DNA of 10,777 nt from Spirogloea muscicola (lineage: Eukaryota; Streptophyta; Zygnematophyceae; Spirogloeales; Spirogloeaceae). Location: NCBI GenBank assembly GCA_009602725.1, contig WELB01000238.1:77904-88680 (forward strand). Reading direction: 5' to 3'. The translations under genes and the position numbers were made by a program. The notes beneath the pieces were generated by a model. It did no database searches. It saw nothing but the letters and a program-made list of their open reading frames with translations, and was not told where the DNA came from. This document shows, piece after piece, positions 1-9,129 of the stretch (the stretch's first letter is position 1; every line of letters begins with the position of its first letter).

Positions 1-155
1 CCCCCCCTGCCATCCCTCCTGCTACTTCTGCTGCCCCACTCCTCTAGCAGCTCCAGCAGGACAGGTCGACAACGCCGCACATGGCACTTCCGGCCCTCTT
101 CCCCCCCACCCTCCATTCCTCCTGCCACTGCTGCTGCCCCATACCTCTATCAGTC
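1..155. repeat. Imperfect tandem duplication in the upstream C-rich region
   Basis: A C-run followed by a C/T-rich stretch with the words CCTCCTGC, CTGCTGCCCCA and CCTCTA/T occurs at about 1-50 and again at about 104-155, a spacing of roughly 103 bases. The phrase TCTAGCAGCTCCAG that follows the first copy (43-56) also follows the second copy, but further away (174-187). The two copies differ by substitutions and small gaps. It lies upstream of the gene starting at 325 and could be part of its leader or promoter; no function is shown by the sequence. Confidence 0.6.
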
Positions 156-174
156 AATTTGGCCGCACTATCTT

Positions 175-197
175 CTAGCAGCTCCAGGAGCTGCTAG
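175..197. repeat. Perfect short inverted repeat (10-bp stem, 3-base loop)
   Basis: CTAGCAGCTC at 175-184 is the exact reverse complement of GAGCTGCTAG at 188-197, separated by CAG. It lies about 130 bases before the likely start codon at 325, so it may be in the 5' leader. It could be a leader hairpin or the chance product of the local CTGCTAG-rich sequence. Confidence 0.6.
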
Positions 198-217
198 TTG
201 CTAGCTGCTACATCATT

Positions 218-279
218 AGATGTGCTTGCCTTTGTACTTGGCCATATTGGCCTTCAATTTTCGTATACACGATATTTTC
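218..279 (+). repeat. Fragment of the repeat found at the centre of the 9.2-kb palindrome
   Basis: The stretch from 220 shares ATGTGCTTGCCTTTGT, then CTTGGCCA and TGGCC, with 9171-9204, and a weaker match continues through ATACAC and TTTTC to about 279 (9235). The mirror copy at about 9288-9320 has the same words on the minus strand. The match is too long to be chance. It is best read as a dispersed fragment of a retrotransposon tail or small inverted-repeat element. It lies just upstream of the gene beginning at 325 and supplies an in-frame upstream ATG at 220. Confidence 0.65.
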
Positions 280-324
280 CGGGCCCCTGGGAGAGCGCCG
301 ACAGAGGCGCCGAGGCCCTCCTCC

Positions 325-1649
325 ATGGCCGTGGAGGCCCTGCGCGGCGCCGGCGGCAGCGGCGACGGCGACGGCGCCGCGCTGCCCGTGCACCTGCTGG
401 ACGCCCGCGAGCTCCACCACCTCCGCGCCGCGCTCCTCAAGCTCCTCCGCCGCCGCCCGTCCGCCGCCCAAGCCCCACCTCCCGGCCACGGCGACGGCGG
501 CGGTGGCCTGGCCGGCGAGCGCAGGGCCGCCGCCGAGCACCTGCTGGAGCAGGTGAGGCGCCGCTGCCGCCGCGCCGCTGCACCTGCACCCTGGGCGCGG
601 TCGCGCCATCCTCCGAGCCACCGCTGCTTGGCGTCCTCCGTGACTTCCCTGGCTCCACCCCCGCTCCCCACGGATCCTCCACCGGAGGTGGCTGACGGCA
701 GGCCCTTCTCCCCGCCGCCCGCTGACCCCGCCCCCGCTCTGCGCTGCGGGCCAGGTGGAGGAGAGGCTGAGCTCGATCGGGCACGACCCCTCCTCCAAGG
801 ATGCCGCTGCGTACAGCGAGCCCTCCGCGGAGCCTTCTCCCGTCACGCTCGCGCTGCTGGAGCAGAACTGGCGCCTGCAGGCGACCGTCACCTCCATAGT
901 GGTGCGCCTCCGGTGCCGGCTGCTGTGCCCACGCAGCGTACCCGGCTCGCTTGCCTGTCTGCTCTGCGCTCTGGTCCTGCGCTTGCAGCCGTCTGGTGGA
1001 GATCGCCCGGGTGGCGTGCCTGACAGGCCTCCGTGGCGTGGCCACCGCCGGGCACATCCATGCCCCCTGCTGCCGCCCGGCACGGGGTGCCCTTCCTTCA
1101 GTGCTTCTGTCGGTGCTCTGCAGTCGCCGTGGCCCAAGGCTGGCTTCCGGCTGTGACGCTTTTTCACAGCCGGAAGCCAGCCTGAGCGGAGCGAGAGGCT
1201 GATACGCCCTGGCTCGATCGTGACGACTGCAGAACCAGAACCGCATCACGCACGTGGCGCTGGTGTTCATGATCGTGTCCACCGCCCTCTGGCGATTCGG
1301 AGCAGCCTCTGTGGCCTACTCCGTGTACAACGGCTTCTCCAACCCCGCGCAGATGATCGGCAACAAGTTCCGGGCCATGATGGGCTGGGCCGAGGAGGAC
1401 AAGGAGAATGGGCCTGTGGAGCTGCCACAGCTGCATCCAGGCGCATCCGTGCCGCTCCTGCCAGAGCTGCAGATGCCCTTCTTCGACGGCGGCCCCGCTG
1501 AGGGCCCCTTTGCATTGCCCACCCTCGGCGGCGTTGAGAAGAAGAAGGCCCCCGAGCCCGAGGAGAAGAAGGGCCTGTTGGGTAGGCTGTTGTCGCGCCT
1601 GCCCTTTGGCAACAAGGACAGAAAGGCGTCGGCAAAGCTCTCTCACTAG
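325..1649 (+). CDS. Unrecognised protein with one hydrophobic segment, intron-containing
   Basis: I do not recognise the family. Exons: 325-552, 755-901 and 1233-1649 (stop TAG), all phase 0 with GT-AG ends, giving 263 residues. The start at 325 has a strong context (CCATGGCC) and opens a GC-rich, Ala-rich exon; an in-frame ATG at 220 would add 35 residues but lies in repeat-like sequence. Residues 1-76 are rich in Ala, Gly, Arg and Leu and look helical. Exon 2 holds an acidic, Ser-rich stretch and then a helix. Exon 3 begins with one hydrophobic segment (about residues 132-157, with Arg and aromatic residues inside), followed by a Pro-rich linker and a Lys/Arg-rich amphipathic C-terminus. 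A membrane-anchored organelle or endomembrane protein is possible, but this is inference. An alternative splice model extends exon 2 to 912 and adds a 22-base exon at 989-1010, keeping frame and adding 11 residues. The gene converges on the primase gene. Confidence 0.62.
1137..1183. repeat. Perfect 20-bp hairpin in the last intron
   Basis: Positions 1137-1156 and 1164-1183 are exact reverse complements (20 bp, GC-rich), with a 7-base loop ending in T's at 1157-1163. It lies inside the intron before the 1233 exon, about 50 bases from the acceptor. The arms show no mismatch, which suggests recent origin or selection. It could be a small foldback element or part of one, a structural element affecting splicing, or a small-RNA precursor; the stem is short for a microRNA hairpin. 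Confidence 0.85.
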
Positions 1650-2397
1650 GGAGAACGTGCACTGCAAAAGCTCCACCTCGCAGACTGCCCAGACTGCATC
1701 ACAGTGTGGGTCACAGCTTGTGGTAAAAATAGGTGCACCACCAGGTTTCTCCTTCAGTACTTCCATCATGTCTATGTACACAGGCACTTCAGTAGTTGCA
1801 CCTTAGGAGCACCTCCTCTGTCTTTGACGACAGCCATTGTTTAATCCTTTAAGCCCAATCTCCACTAGAAAGTAGCAGAGGTATCTTGTGGTGTGTGGTG
1901 CGTAGTGGCCTTTCAGTATCGATGCCCTGCTGCGATGTCACCTGTACAGAGTGACTGGGCCTTCGAGGTCTCTGCTCCACGGAGCTACCTATCCAGCCAT
2001 GCAAATGTGTAGTGCTTGCTTGTAGCACTGCCTTGCCTTCATCTCCTTACTCTGCGCATATTCACTCCGGTAGCATGTTGCACAAGTCGCCCCTGAGTTT
2101 GCTTCTCCTTTCTCGTCTTTCTTCTTCTACAGCAGCTTGCGACTTAGACGGTGTCGTTTGACACATACCCTGTGCATACGGTTGCCTTAAGGCTGCATGA
2201 GAAGCCTGTCAAATGTACCAATGATGTTGCCCAAGTAGCTGCTGCAGCTGCAAGGTGCTTGATACACATGACGAGGTATGGTGTAGCACACGCCAAGCAG
2301 GTAGACAATCTGGAGCTTCCTTTGCAGGTGGCATGTACACTCTGTATCTAGCGATGGCATAGACGTGCAGGCAGCTGCACTGCTCGTGCCATCTCAG
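1650..2397. other. Intergenic region between convergent genes
   Basis: This 748-base stretch holds the 3' flanks of the gene ending at 1649 (plus) and of the primase gene ending at 2398 (minus). I see no recognisable exon. The green-algal poly(A) signal TGTAA is absent on both strands here, so neither transcript end can be placed. A pyrimidine-rich tract ending in CTACAG near 2131 looks like a splice acceptor, but no coding exon follows that I can support. Confidence 0.6.
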
Positions 2398-5300
2398 TCA
2401 CCAGGCGAGCACAGAACTGGAAGCCCTCTCCTGCACCTTCTCCAGGTGGGCTGCATCTAGCTCCGCCTGATAGAAGCACAGAACTGCGATGAGAAATCAC
2501 AGTCTGCCTGGCTCTGCCATCACCTTTTGCACTACGGAGTAGACCCAGAAGGCCATACGGGATGCATCAGCAGAGGCAAGCTTAGGGACATGAAGCACAT
2601 CGACAAGAGAGGCAGCTGCGCCGACTTTGACCCGCTCTGTGTCGCTTGCCAACTTGACGCACTGTGCTCCATCGTCCTTGACCTGGTTTCACATGCTCAA
2701 GCAAATGGCCACTAAGAACACTGGTGCTGGAGAAGCTCACCCGGCAGCTATTGACCAGGGGGTTAAGAAATGTCAAGTTGAAAAAGTCCATGCCGGTCTT
2801 CAAGGAGGTGTTCTCCAGAGCTGCCAGCAGAGACTCATTTGATCATCAGACCTTTGCCAGCTGCGTACTTCTGACATCTTTTCAACTGAGCTTGGTCTAG
2901 AGCCTGCACAAGCTAAGGAATCGTGCTTGCTTGTGAAGCTACTCTGCTGCATTCAGATCTCTACTTGGGACTGCCAAACAATCAGGCAATCCCCACAGTG
3001 ATGAATTATGCCAAGATTGCAACGATTGCAAGATAGCAACATGCACTACCTCTGCAACCCTCTTGAGAAATAGGTGACGCCTGTTCATGTAGATTCAGCT
3101 CATTGAGCAGCTGCGGAGTTCTACAACAGCAGCTCAGTGGTCAGATTGCTCACCAATTCATGACCAGGTAAAGCTGTAACCAGGTGAGTGCATGTTTCAT
3201 GTCAGGTTGCCAATCCACAGCCACACAACTTGCTAGGACTCATCAAGTAGGATCATCACAGACTTGGGCCCGAGGCACTGACCTGAGCCAGGGTGGGCAC
3301 TGCAAGAGGATCAAAATTTTCACACCTCTGTGGATCAATGGGCATACAAACACGTCCTGCAGCACCACCAGGTACTAAGAGATTCCTCATGTTTGGGTGA
3401 TGAATGAAACTTAAGTCTTGATGCCATCGCCTAAAATCAGTAGGACAACTGGCAACCTCTGACTGAGTTGAAACCCTCATCCAAAAGGTAACATTAGTGT
3501 GCAATACGGACTACAGTGTGCTTCAGAAATGCAGAAGTGTCATTCATGGGTGACGCCTTCTTGAAGTAAAACATACTGAAGGACCCCCTCTCACCTGTCT
3601 GTGGGTGAATACAGAATGGAGCTTTCAGAAGATGGTTCATGTGCTTCGTCACCTGTAATGGCACAAGTCGTTATTGTCAAGCTGCAGGCACAAGCTTTGC
3701 TTTAGGAGCAGCAACTGACAACAAATCAGAGGCATGAACTTTGTCAGCCCTGGTCCAGAGACGAGGGCAGTTGCGACCAGATGTACAGGTCCTATGTCGG
3801 GCCATGTGGAATGGTGCTGTCCAGAGGAAGGAAATACTGACCTCCATATCTATGCGAGGATAAGTGTATGTAAACACAATCTCTTCCAGGCACTTCCTGA
3901 GGCTGACATTCTGCGCAGAGACAGAAATGCAAAGCCATCAAGTCAAAGTCAGATGCATCGCCACCATTGCCGTTCATGTCCTTTTGGACAAGACAGTCTA
4001 GTCAGGCCACATACTGCTGCTCAAGGCAGCCTGGAGGCATCCGCTTTGCAGGGAGGGATGTGCTGCCCGGACAAAGGGCTGGCTCCATTATCAAGATGTG
4101 GGCCCAAGATGTGGGTCTACAAGCTCACTATTTTAAGGACCTTCACAGAGCAGTAAGCACGGGTCTGCACACACGTCACGAAGCTACACCTTCTTCACAG
4201 CACTCTTCACGGCTGACTCAAGCTGTCGCCATCGTGTGGTGCCAGGCCTGCTTTCTGATTGCCACTTTTCGGTCAAGCGCACCCTCACATCTGGATCAAC
4301 AGAGATCAAAGTCTGATCTGGCACTTGTGCAGAATTTGCACGTGCTCTCTGCTGCAACTCACCTAGTGGCAGCAGTATGGCTTGTCATGCGCTGGGTCTC
4401 AAGGAAGCGCACTGCACTTGATGAGAATGCCAAGCAAGGCTATCATACATCCGTCAGCGAACCTTCATCAGGTACCATATTCAGGACAACGCTCCAGTGC
4501 TTCTCGTCATTAAATAGTTGTTGCAGAGGAGCCAACTCGTCTTCAAAGTAGCTGAGAAGAACTTCTTCGTAAGCCCTCCTGAGACGTGAAGAGCGCATCT
4601 TGTGTCAGTGCTCGATGGCTGATGAGGTGTCCAAATGTGCCATGGACATGCGCATCCATGCAAGGGGGCCACTTTCTTACATGCGGGAGCTTTGTGCACA
4701 GCAAAGCACTCACGCCAGGGCAGGGTGCAATGCAGAGTTTCCCAGAGCAACCTTCCTTCCACTACTCTCAGTCCCCTGCACAGGAGACATTGCCACAACC
4801 GTCACCAACAGCAATGATTTGGCCATCACAATTCACAGGGTCTGAGCGTGCTGCTAAGTTCTGTTCTCTTTCAGAAGTCTGAAGATTGGCAAACACCATC
4901 GACGAGGAAGGATCCGGAACAGCTCAGGACACAGAGACAAACAGCTCATCTGAACAAGTGAACGGCTGACAAGACTCAGTGCAGGAGTACATTTCATTGT
5001 TACCAGACACCCTTGGTCTGGCTAACCTTAACGACGTGGAAGTAATCTGCAATTGCTGCTCGTTGATCGTTCCCTAATCTGCTCCAAACAATGCATGCAA
5101 CTCTTCAGGCAAAGGCTTTGGCCATGCACATCAGCTGAGATTGACGAGTACTTCTGGGGGCCTTTGCTCCTTCTGCTGGTCTACAGGAACACGAAATGAG
5201 CAGATCCTATGAGACATTCTCTGCACACCTCGAGCTCTTACGTAAGCGGCACAGCAAGGAAAGCATGCCGTTACCTCCGAGCATTTGCATCACACACCCA

Positions 5301-6949
5301 GCAGTGAACCCCTCGACGTCCACTGTAGACCCACAGAATATGCTCGAATCCAAAATCATCTGCATAGTGCACGAGGATGCCGCAACAGTAAGTCTGGTGC
5401 TAACCATCCCCCCCCTTCCTACAACCCCCCCNAGCTCCCCAACCAGCTGCGCAAATGTCTACGGAAGTGTGCATTACTACATATTGTGATGTTCAGGCAA
5501 AGAAGCAGGCTGACCAAAGCCCCTTCTTGCCCCACAAAGCAAACAGCGCACCCCCCTCCCTTTCCCCCCCTGAACAAACCCCCACCCCCACCACCTACAA
5601 CACAACCCTCAAATTATGTCCCAGCACCCCAGTACACTTGGGGCTAAGGCCCTCGTTGAACACTTGTACAGATCTCATCTGATAGTCAGGAACTTACCTC
5701 GCAGAGCTGTATCTATGACCTTGATGGCAATGGTCATGAGCGGCCAGCACTTCTTGCAGATGTCCGCACCTGAGCAACAGCTCCTTATGTCATCGTAGTC
5801 CGTGATGTCCTGATGAATTTTGGACAATCACAACTTCAGTGTGCGGCCTGAGCTGAGTATGGGGTCTACAACGAGCCTCCTTCAGAATGTCGGAAGCATA
5901 GCCATTGATGCTGCTAAGCTGCTCAGAGAGCATGCAATGGGACACGAGGACGTACGACGTCAAATACAAGTTCCCTCTCCACTGGAGAGAATGCTCGAGT
6001 GGAGTCGCTGCTCTGGTATGACATACGCTTGGCTGGCTGCACATGAAGGTCATCTGTGAGGGGGCTGTATAAGACAAGGCAAGGCTGAGCTCTGCTGCTG
6101 TTTCTCGAGGACGCTGGAGTCGAGGCACCTTCTCTGCGATGCTCGTCCTCACTGGGAGCTGCCAATGAGAGACTACGTCATTCTTGAAAGAAGGAGAGAG
6201 TTCTGACTCACGTCAATGCTGTAGACGGGACCAATGTCGATCTTCAGAGGGCACTTGTCCCTGATCCCAGCCTCAAGCTCAGCAGCGTCCCTGAAAGACT
6301 GGTACCGCAAGTACACGTCACTTTCCAGTGTGAACGACAGCTCCCTCCTCTGCAGGAATCCGGGGTCGCTGGCAGGGTGCTTGCGATCTGCGCCGGTCAG
6401 GGCGAGAAAATTAGTGTCCCATCGTACCGGTGCACAGCGACGCCTCTGTCTGTGGTAAGGAGTGACAAGCTGCCGGGCCGCTGGTCTGCAGCTCGACCGC
6501 ATCCCGGCATTGTGACGGCGTCCGGCGAGCTGCTCGTGAGCTTCGGTTCAGGATGTTTGGTGAGCCAGGGGGGCCAACACCCCTGGGAAGGAGGGCCGCT
6601 GACCGTGTCCGTATGACAGCCACTTGTACACCTCGGCGTAGGGGAAGAGCCGGGCTGCCCACACGCCAGTGCCGCACGCCGCGGGTGAGAGAGAGGCTAC
6701 CGGAGGCTGGCCAGCGCTGGCCGTGGCGCTGCGGCCGAGGTGCAGCGTACCGTAGTAGAGGCGCAGCAGGTCGGGGCTGAAGCCGTAAAGGGGGGAGGGC
6801 TCGGCCGCGCGGGGGCGCTTGGGCGCGGGGGGGGCCGCGGCGGGCCCGGCGCGCGGCGAGGCGGGCATGGCGGGGGAAGGCGCGCGAGGCTGCAGCGGAT
6901 AGCGAGGTTCGAACCAGCCGGGGGCGGGAAGAAGAAAGTGCTCGCCCAT
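2398..6949 (-). CDS. PRIM1: DNA primase small (catalytic) subunit, PRIM1/PriS family
   Basis: Makes the RNA primers for nuclear DNA replication in the polymerase alpha-primase complex. Sixteen exons on the minus strand: 6949-6751, 6654-6604, 6387-6212, 6036-5956, 5809-5698, 5359-5275, 5078-5027, 4775-4714, 4578-4463, 4290-4190, 3910-3842, 3652-3595, 3356-3283, 3110-3050, 2820-2741, 2466-2398. All introns are GT-AG; the 1446-base sum gives 481 residues plus stop. Landmarks: [14 protein letters not shown] at 69-82; RRELSFTL at 97-104; KIDIGPVYS at 132-140; FDVDITDYDD at 167-176 with catalytic Asp168 and Asp170; zinc ligands Cys180, Cys181, Cys187 and Cys190; [12 protein letters not shown] at 219-230 (nucleotide binding); third catalytic Asp366 in PRIDMEV; His384 in the IHPQTGR segment. 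The end resembles plant primase (TSLK..MDFF, final Trp). Human PRIM1 has 420 residues; most of the excess is a Pro/Ala-rich N-terminus. An ATG at 6868 is an alternative start. Exon 1 is far more GC-rich than the rest. No broken residue is seen. Confidence 0.97.
5360..5697 (-). other. Longest primase intron, with G-rich runs on the transcribed-sense strand and one ambiguous base
   Basis: Intron 5 (338 bases) contains plus-strand C-runs at 5408-5415 (8), 5425-5431 (7), 5551-5556 (6), 5564-5570 (7), 5579-5583 (5) and 5585-5589 (5). In the primase pre-mRNA these are G-runs, close enough to form G-quadruplexes. The base at 5432 is N, directly after a C-run, so the assembly is uncertain there. It does not affect any exon. 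Confidence 0.8.
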
Positions 6950-7052
6950 GGAGATTAGGGGCTGGAAAAGCCAGCCCAAAAGAGAATCAACAGAGCACGA
7001 GAAGGGGGCCAGGGGAAGCGCTAAGAACAGCAGGCAGCTACGGATCACTCAA
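6950..7052 (-). promoter_or_regulatory. Short upstream region of the primase gene
   Basis: Only 103 bases separate the likely primase start codon (6949) from the end of retrotransposon fragment A (stop at 7053), and both are on the minus strand. The gap has a small hairpin (GGGCTGG at 6959-6965 and CCAGCCC at 6971-6977). No TATA-like box stands out. The primase promoter must lie here or inside the retrotransposon remnant; this is inference from spacing. Confidence 0.45.
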
Positions 7053-7790
7053 TCAGTAACCCCTGCTAGGCAGCCTCGGGTCAGATTCGCTAGGCTCCTG
7101 GAAGTGTGTCCCCCGGCTAGAGCCAGAGGCAGCAGCGAGGGCTCTACCGGCCCGCAGGTGCAGCGCGCGGGCCATCGACCGCTGCAGCGAGACGGCCGAG
7201 CGCATCCGGTACACCTGCGCTAGCGACCCGGCTGCAGGAAAGTCCACCGGCTCCCCATGGAAGCGACGGGCGATGGCGTGGCGGGCGAGCTGAGTGAGCA
7301 ACTCGAGCCACCGAGCGCCCAACGCCCCATGCGTGTCAATCGCCAGCGGGAAGAACTCGTCTTCCCGCGGACGGTCGGCGTACTTGAGCTCTTTAGCCCG
7401 AGCGGCGCAGGCGACCGCATACCCAACCTTGGTGGCACATTGGGCTGGGTGCGAGCGGTCGTATGCGTCGGTGGTCACCACGTCCAGGAGAAGATGTTGC
7501 CCGCCGGTCTGTGGGGTGGCCACCAGGTCTACGCGACGGGCGTGGAGACCGTCAGCCCTTTCCTGGAGCGGCATGACGCCGGAGTGCTCCGCTGCCACCG
7601 AGAAGCCAGCCTCCACCAGGATGCCATGCATCGCATCCCGGAGGCGGTCGTGGGCCGCTGTCCGCTCGCCGCCGTGGGCGCAGCGCAGAACATGAGCGGC
7701 CAGCTCCTCAGACTCGGCCCCTCGCTCGCCGCATACACACTGACGCACGCCCTGGAAACATGGGGCGGGAGCCAGCTTCCCCTCCTCTCC
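7053..7790 (-). pseudogene. Fragment A: C-terminal end of a non-LTR retrotransposon polyprotein (zinc knuckle plus restriction-like endonuclease)
   Basis: Read on the minus strand, a frame open from above 7748 to the stop at 7053 encodes the tail of a LINE-type polyprotein. A zinc knuckle CxC-x12-H-x3-C lies at 7739-7680 (QCVCG ... HVLRC). About 60 residues later comes an endonuclease-like core: RRVDLV, then LLLDVVTTDAY, then AKELKY, fitting the PD-(D/E)xK pattern of the restriction-like endonuclease of R2/NeSL/Dualen-type elements (the Pro of PD is replaced). FFPLAIDTHGALG and a long helical tail follow. The reverse transcriptase itself is absent, so this is a 5'-truncated relic. It differs in sequence from fragments B and C and is more GC-rich, so it comes from another family or an older split. 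It ends about 100 bases before the primase start, in the same direction. Confidence 0.8.
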
Positions 7791-9120
7791 TCAGAGATCC
7801 GCAGCTGGCGCTGGCCATGCTTACTCGCTGCATTGGTCAACGAGCTCGCTACATGCAGCGAACTGTCGCCCCAACGGACATGGCGGGCGAGCTGTACAAG
7901 GAGTTCGACACCTCCCTCCTGCAAAACCTGGCTTCCCTGATTCAACACCCATCCTTCCCCTCACCGTCATCCTCCCTGCAGGCATCCCTTCCCACACGAA
8001 TGCGCGGCCTGGGCTGCCGGTCACTTGAACAGGCGGCGCAGGCAGCCTTTCTCGGTTGCTGGCACCAGGTTGCCTCCTTTCTTCCCTTGCGCTTCCCCTG
8101 CCTGGCCGGCCCTGCAGCCGAGGTGGAGGAAGGCTCCTTGGCATTCCAAGTGCAATTGAGGAGCATCCCTACAACCCCTCCTCACCCCCTTCTCAGCGCT
8201 TGCTCAAGCACCAGACAAAGCGGCACAGGCAAGACTCGTTGCTGCAGTTGAGGACGAGCGTCACAAGGCGTTGAGGACGATGCCGGATATCAAGACCAAT
8301 CCAATGAGTCTGGCACGTCTCACATCGCTCGCAACGCCTGGGGCAACGGATTGGCTCACCACACACGCAATCCACAACGCTTTCAAAATCAGCCCTGAAG
8401 CATTCCGGACGCTCCTCCAGCTGTTCCTGGGCCTGCCCCCGACCGAGAGTAACTCAGTGTGAGTGTGGCTTCCGTGCGGAGGGCGGAGACCTAGCCACCC
8501 ACATGCTGCGGTGTCCCACAGGCCCTGAGGTGGTGGGCGTCCACAATCTCCTACAAGACGCCCTGGCGGGCTTGATGCGCGACGCCGGCTACCGCGCCAC
8601 TGTGGAAGTAAGCATGTGATGCCAATCACCACAAATTCCCAGGGTCGCCATCGCCGCCGCACCCTGGACATTGTGAGTGTACAACCTGGCGGAGGCCCAC
8701 GAGCCTTGGTGGATGTGGTGGTGACCGCGGCATACCGAGTTCCGCTTCCACACACATTGCTGGCCACGCAGTGGGAGGTGCTGAGCAGAGAAAGCTCCGT
8801 CACTACTCTGACTACCCCCGTAGCGACCACCTTCTCGCGGCCGCGATCGACACTTTCGGCTGCTTGGGTCCTCGCTCCCATACCCTACTTGAGAACATAG
8901 CGAGTCTGAGATATGCACAACGCGAGGATATGCTTCCAGCCCAGATGGGTATGCCGGCAGCCTATCTGTCATTTTTGCAATGTCGAGTGTCAGCTTGTCT
9001 GCAGCGAGCTCAGGCTCATGCGCTGCATCAGAAAGCTGGTCGAGCCTTGGCTGGTATGTCATGAGCTTGTCAATTGCCGTCCGGTATTCGAGCATCAGTT
9101 GGCGACCTCTATGTGCTGAC
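7790..9120 (+). pseudogene. Fragment B: post-RT domain, zinc knuckle and endonuclease of a non-LTR retrotransposon, frameshifted
   Basis: The plus strand begins with the region that normally follows the reverse transcriptase (thumb/linker): DPQLALAMLTRC, RYMQRTVAP and LPTRMRGLGCRSLEQAAQAA in one frame to about 8160. After a frameshift near 8165-8200 comes ARLVAAVEDERHKALR and LTSLATPGATDWLTT. After a stop at 8460-8462 and another frame change comes the zinc knuckle CxC-x11-H-x3-C (8458-8514). A one-base loss near 8613, judged against the mirror copy C, breaks the frame before the endonuclease part (RRRTLDIV, ALVDVVVTAAY). A further shift near 8770 leads to QRKLRHY and AAAIDTFGCLG. At least four frame breaks make it a pseudogene. 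The catalytic reverse transcriptase is missing. It faces away from fragment A and is mirrored by fragment C. Confidence 0.85.
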
Positions 9121-9129
9121 TCGTGGTTA

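Noticed and set aside
220-324. Upstream in-frame ATG at 220 as the start of the unknown protein
   Set aside because: It lies in sequence matching a dispersed repeat, while the ATG at 325 has a better context and begins the GC-rich coding stretch. Kept only as an alternative.
208-1167. Long minus-strand open frames across the first gene
   Set aside because: They run antisense through both exons and introns of the plus-strand gene, are Arg/Ala/Gly-rich by base composition, and show no domain.
2151-2351. Plus-strand 66-residue open frame between the convergent genes
   Set aside because: No family resemblance and no splice partners. It fits 3' flank sequence.
6918-6932. E2F-like site (TTCCCGCC on the minus strand) near the primase start
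   Set aside because: It does not match the plant/algal E2F consensus exactly and lies inside coding sequence if the start at 6949 is right.
7257-7940. Plus-strand 227-residue open frame over fragment A
   Set aside because: It is the antisense shadow of the zinc-knuckle/endonuclease frame; the protein similarity is on the minus strand.
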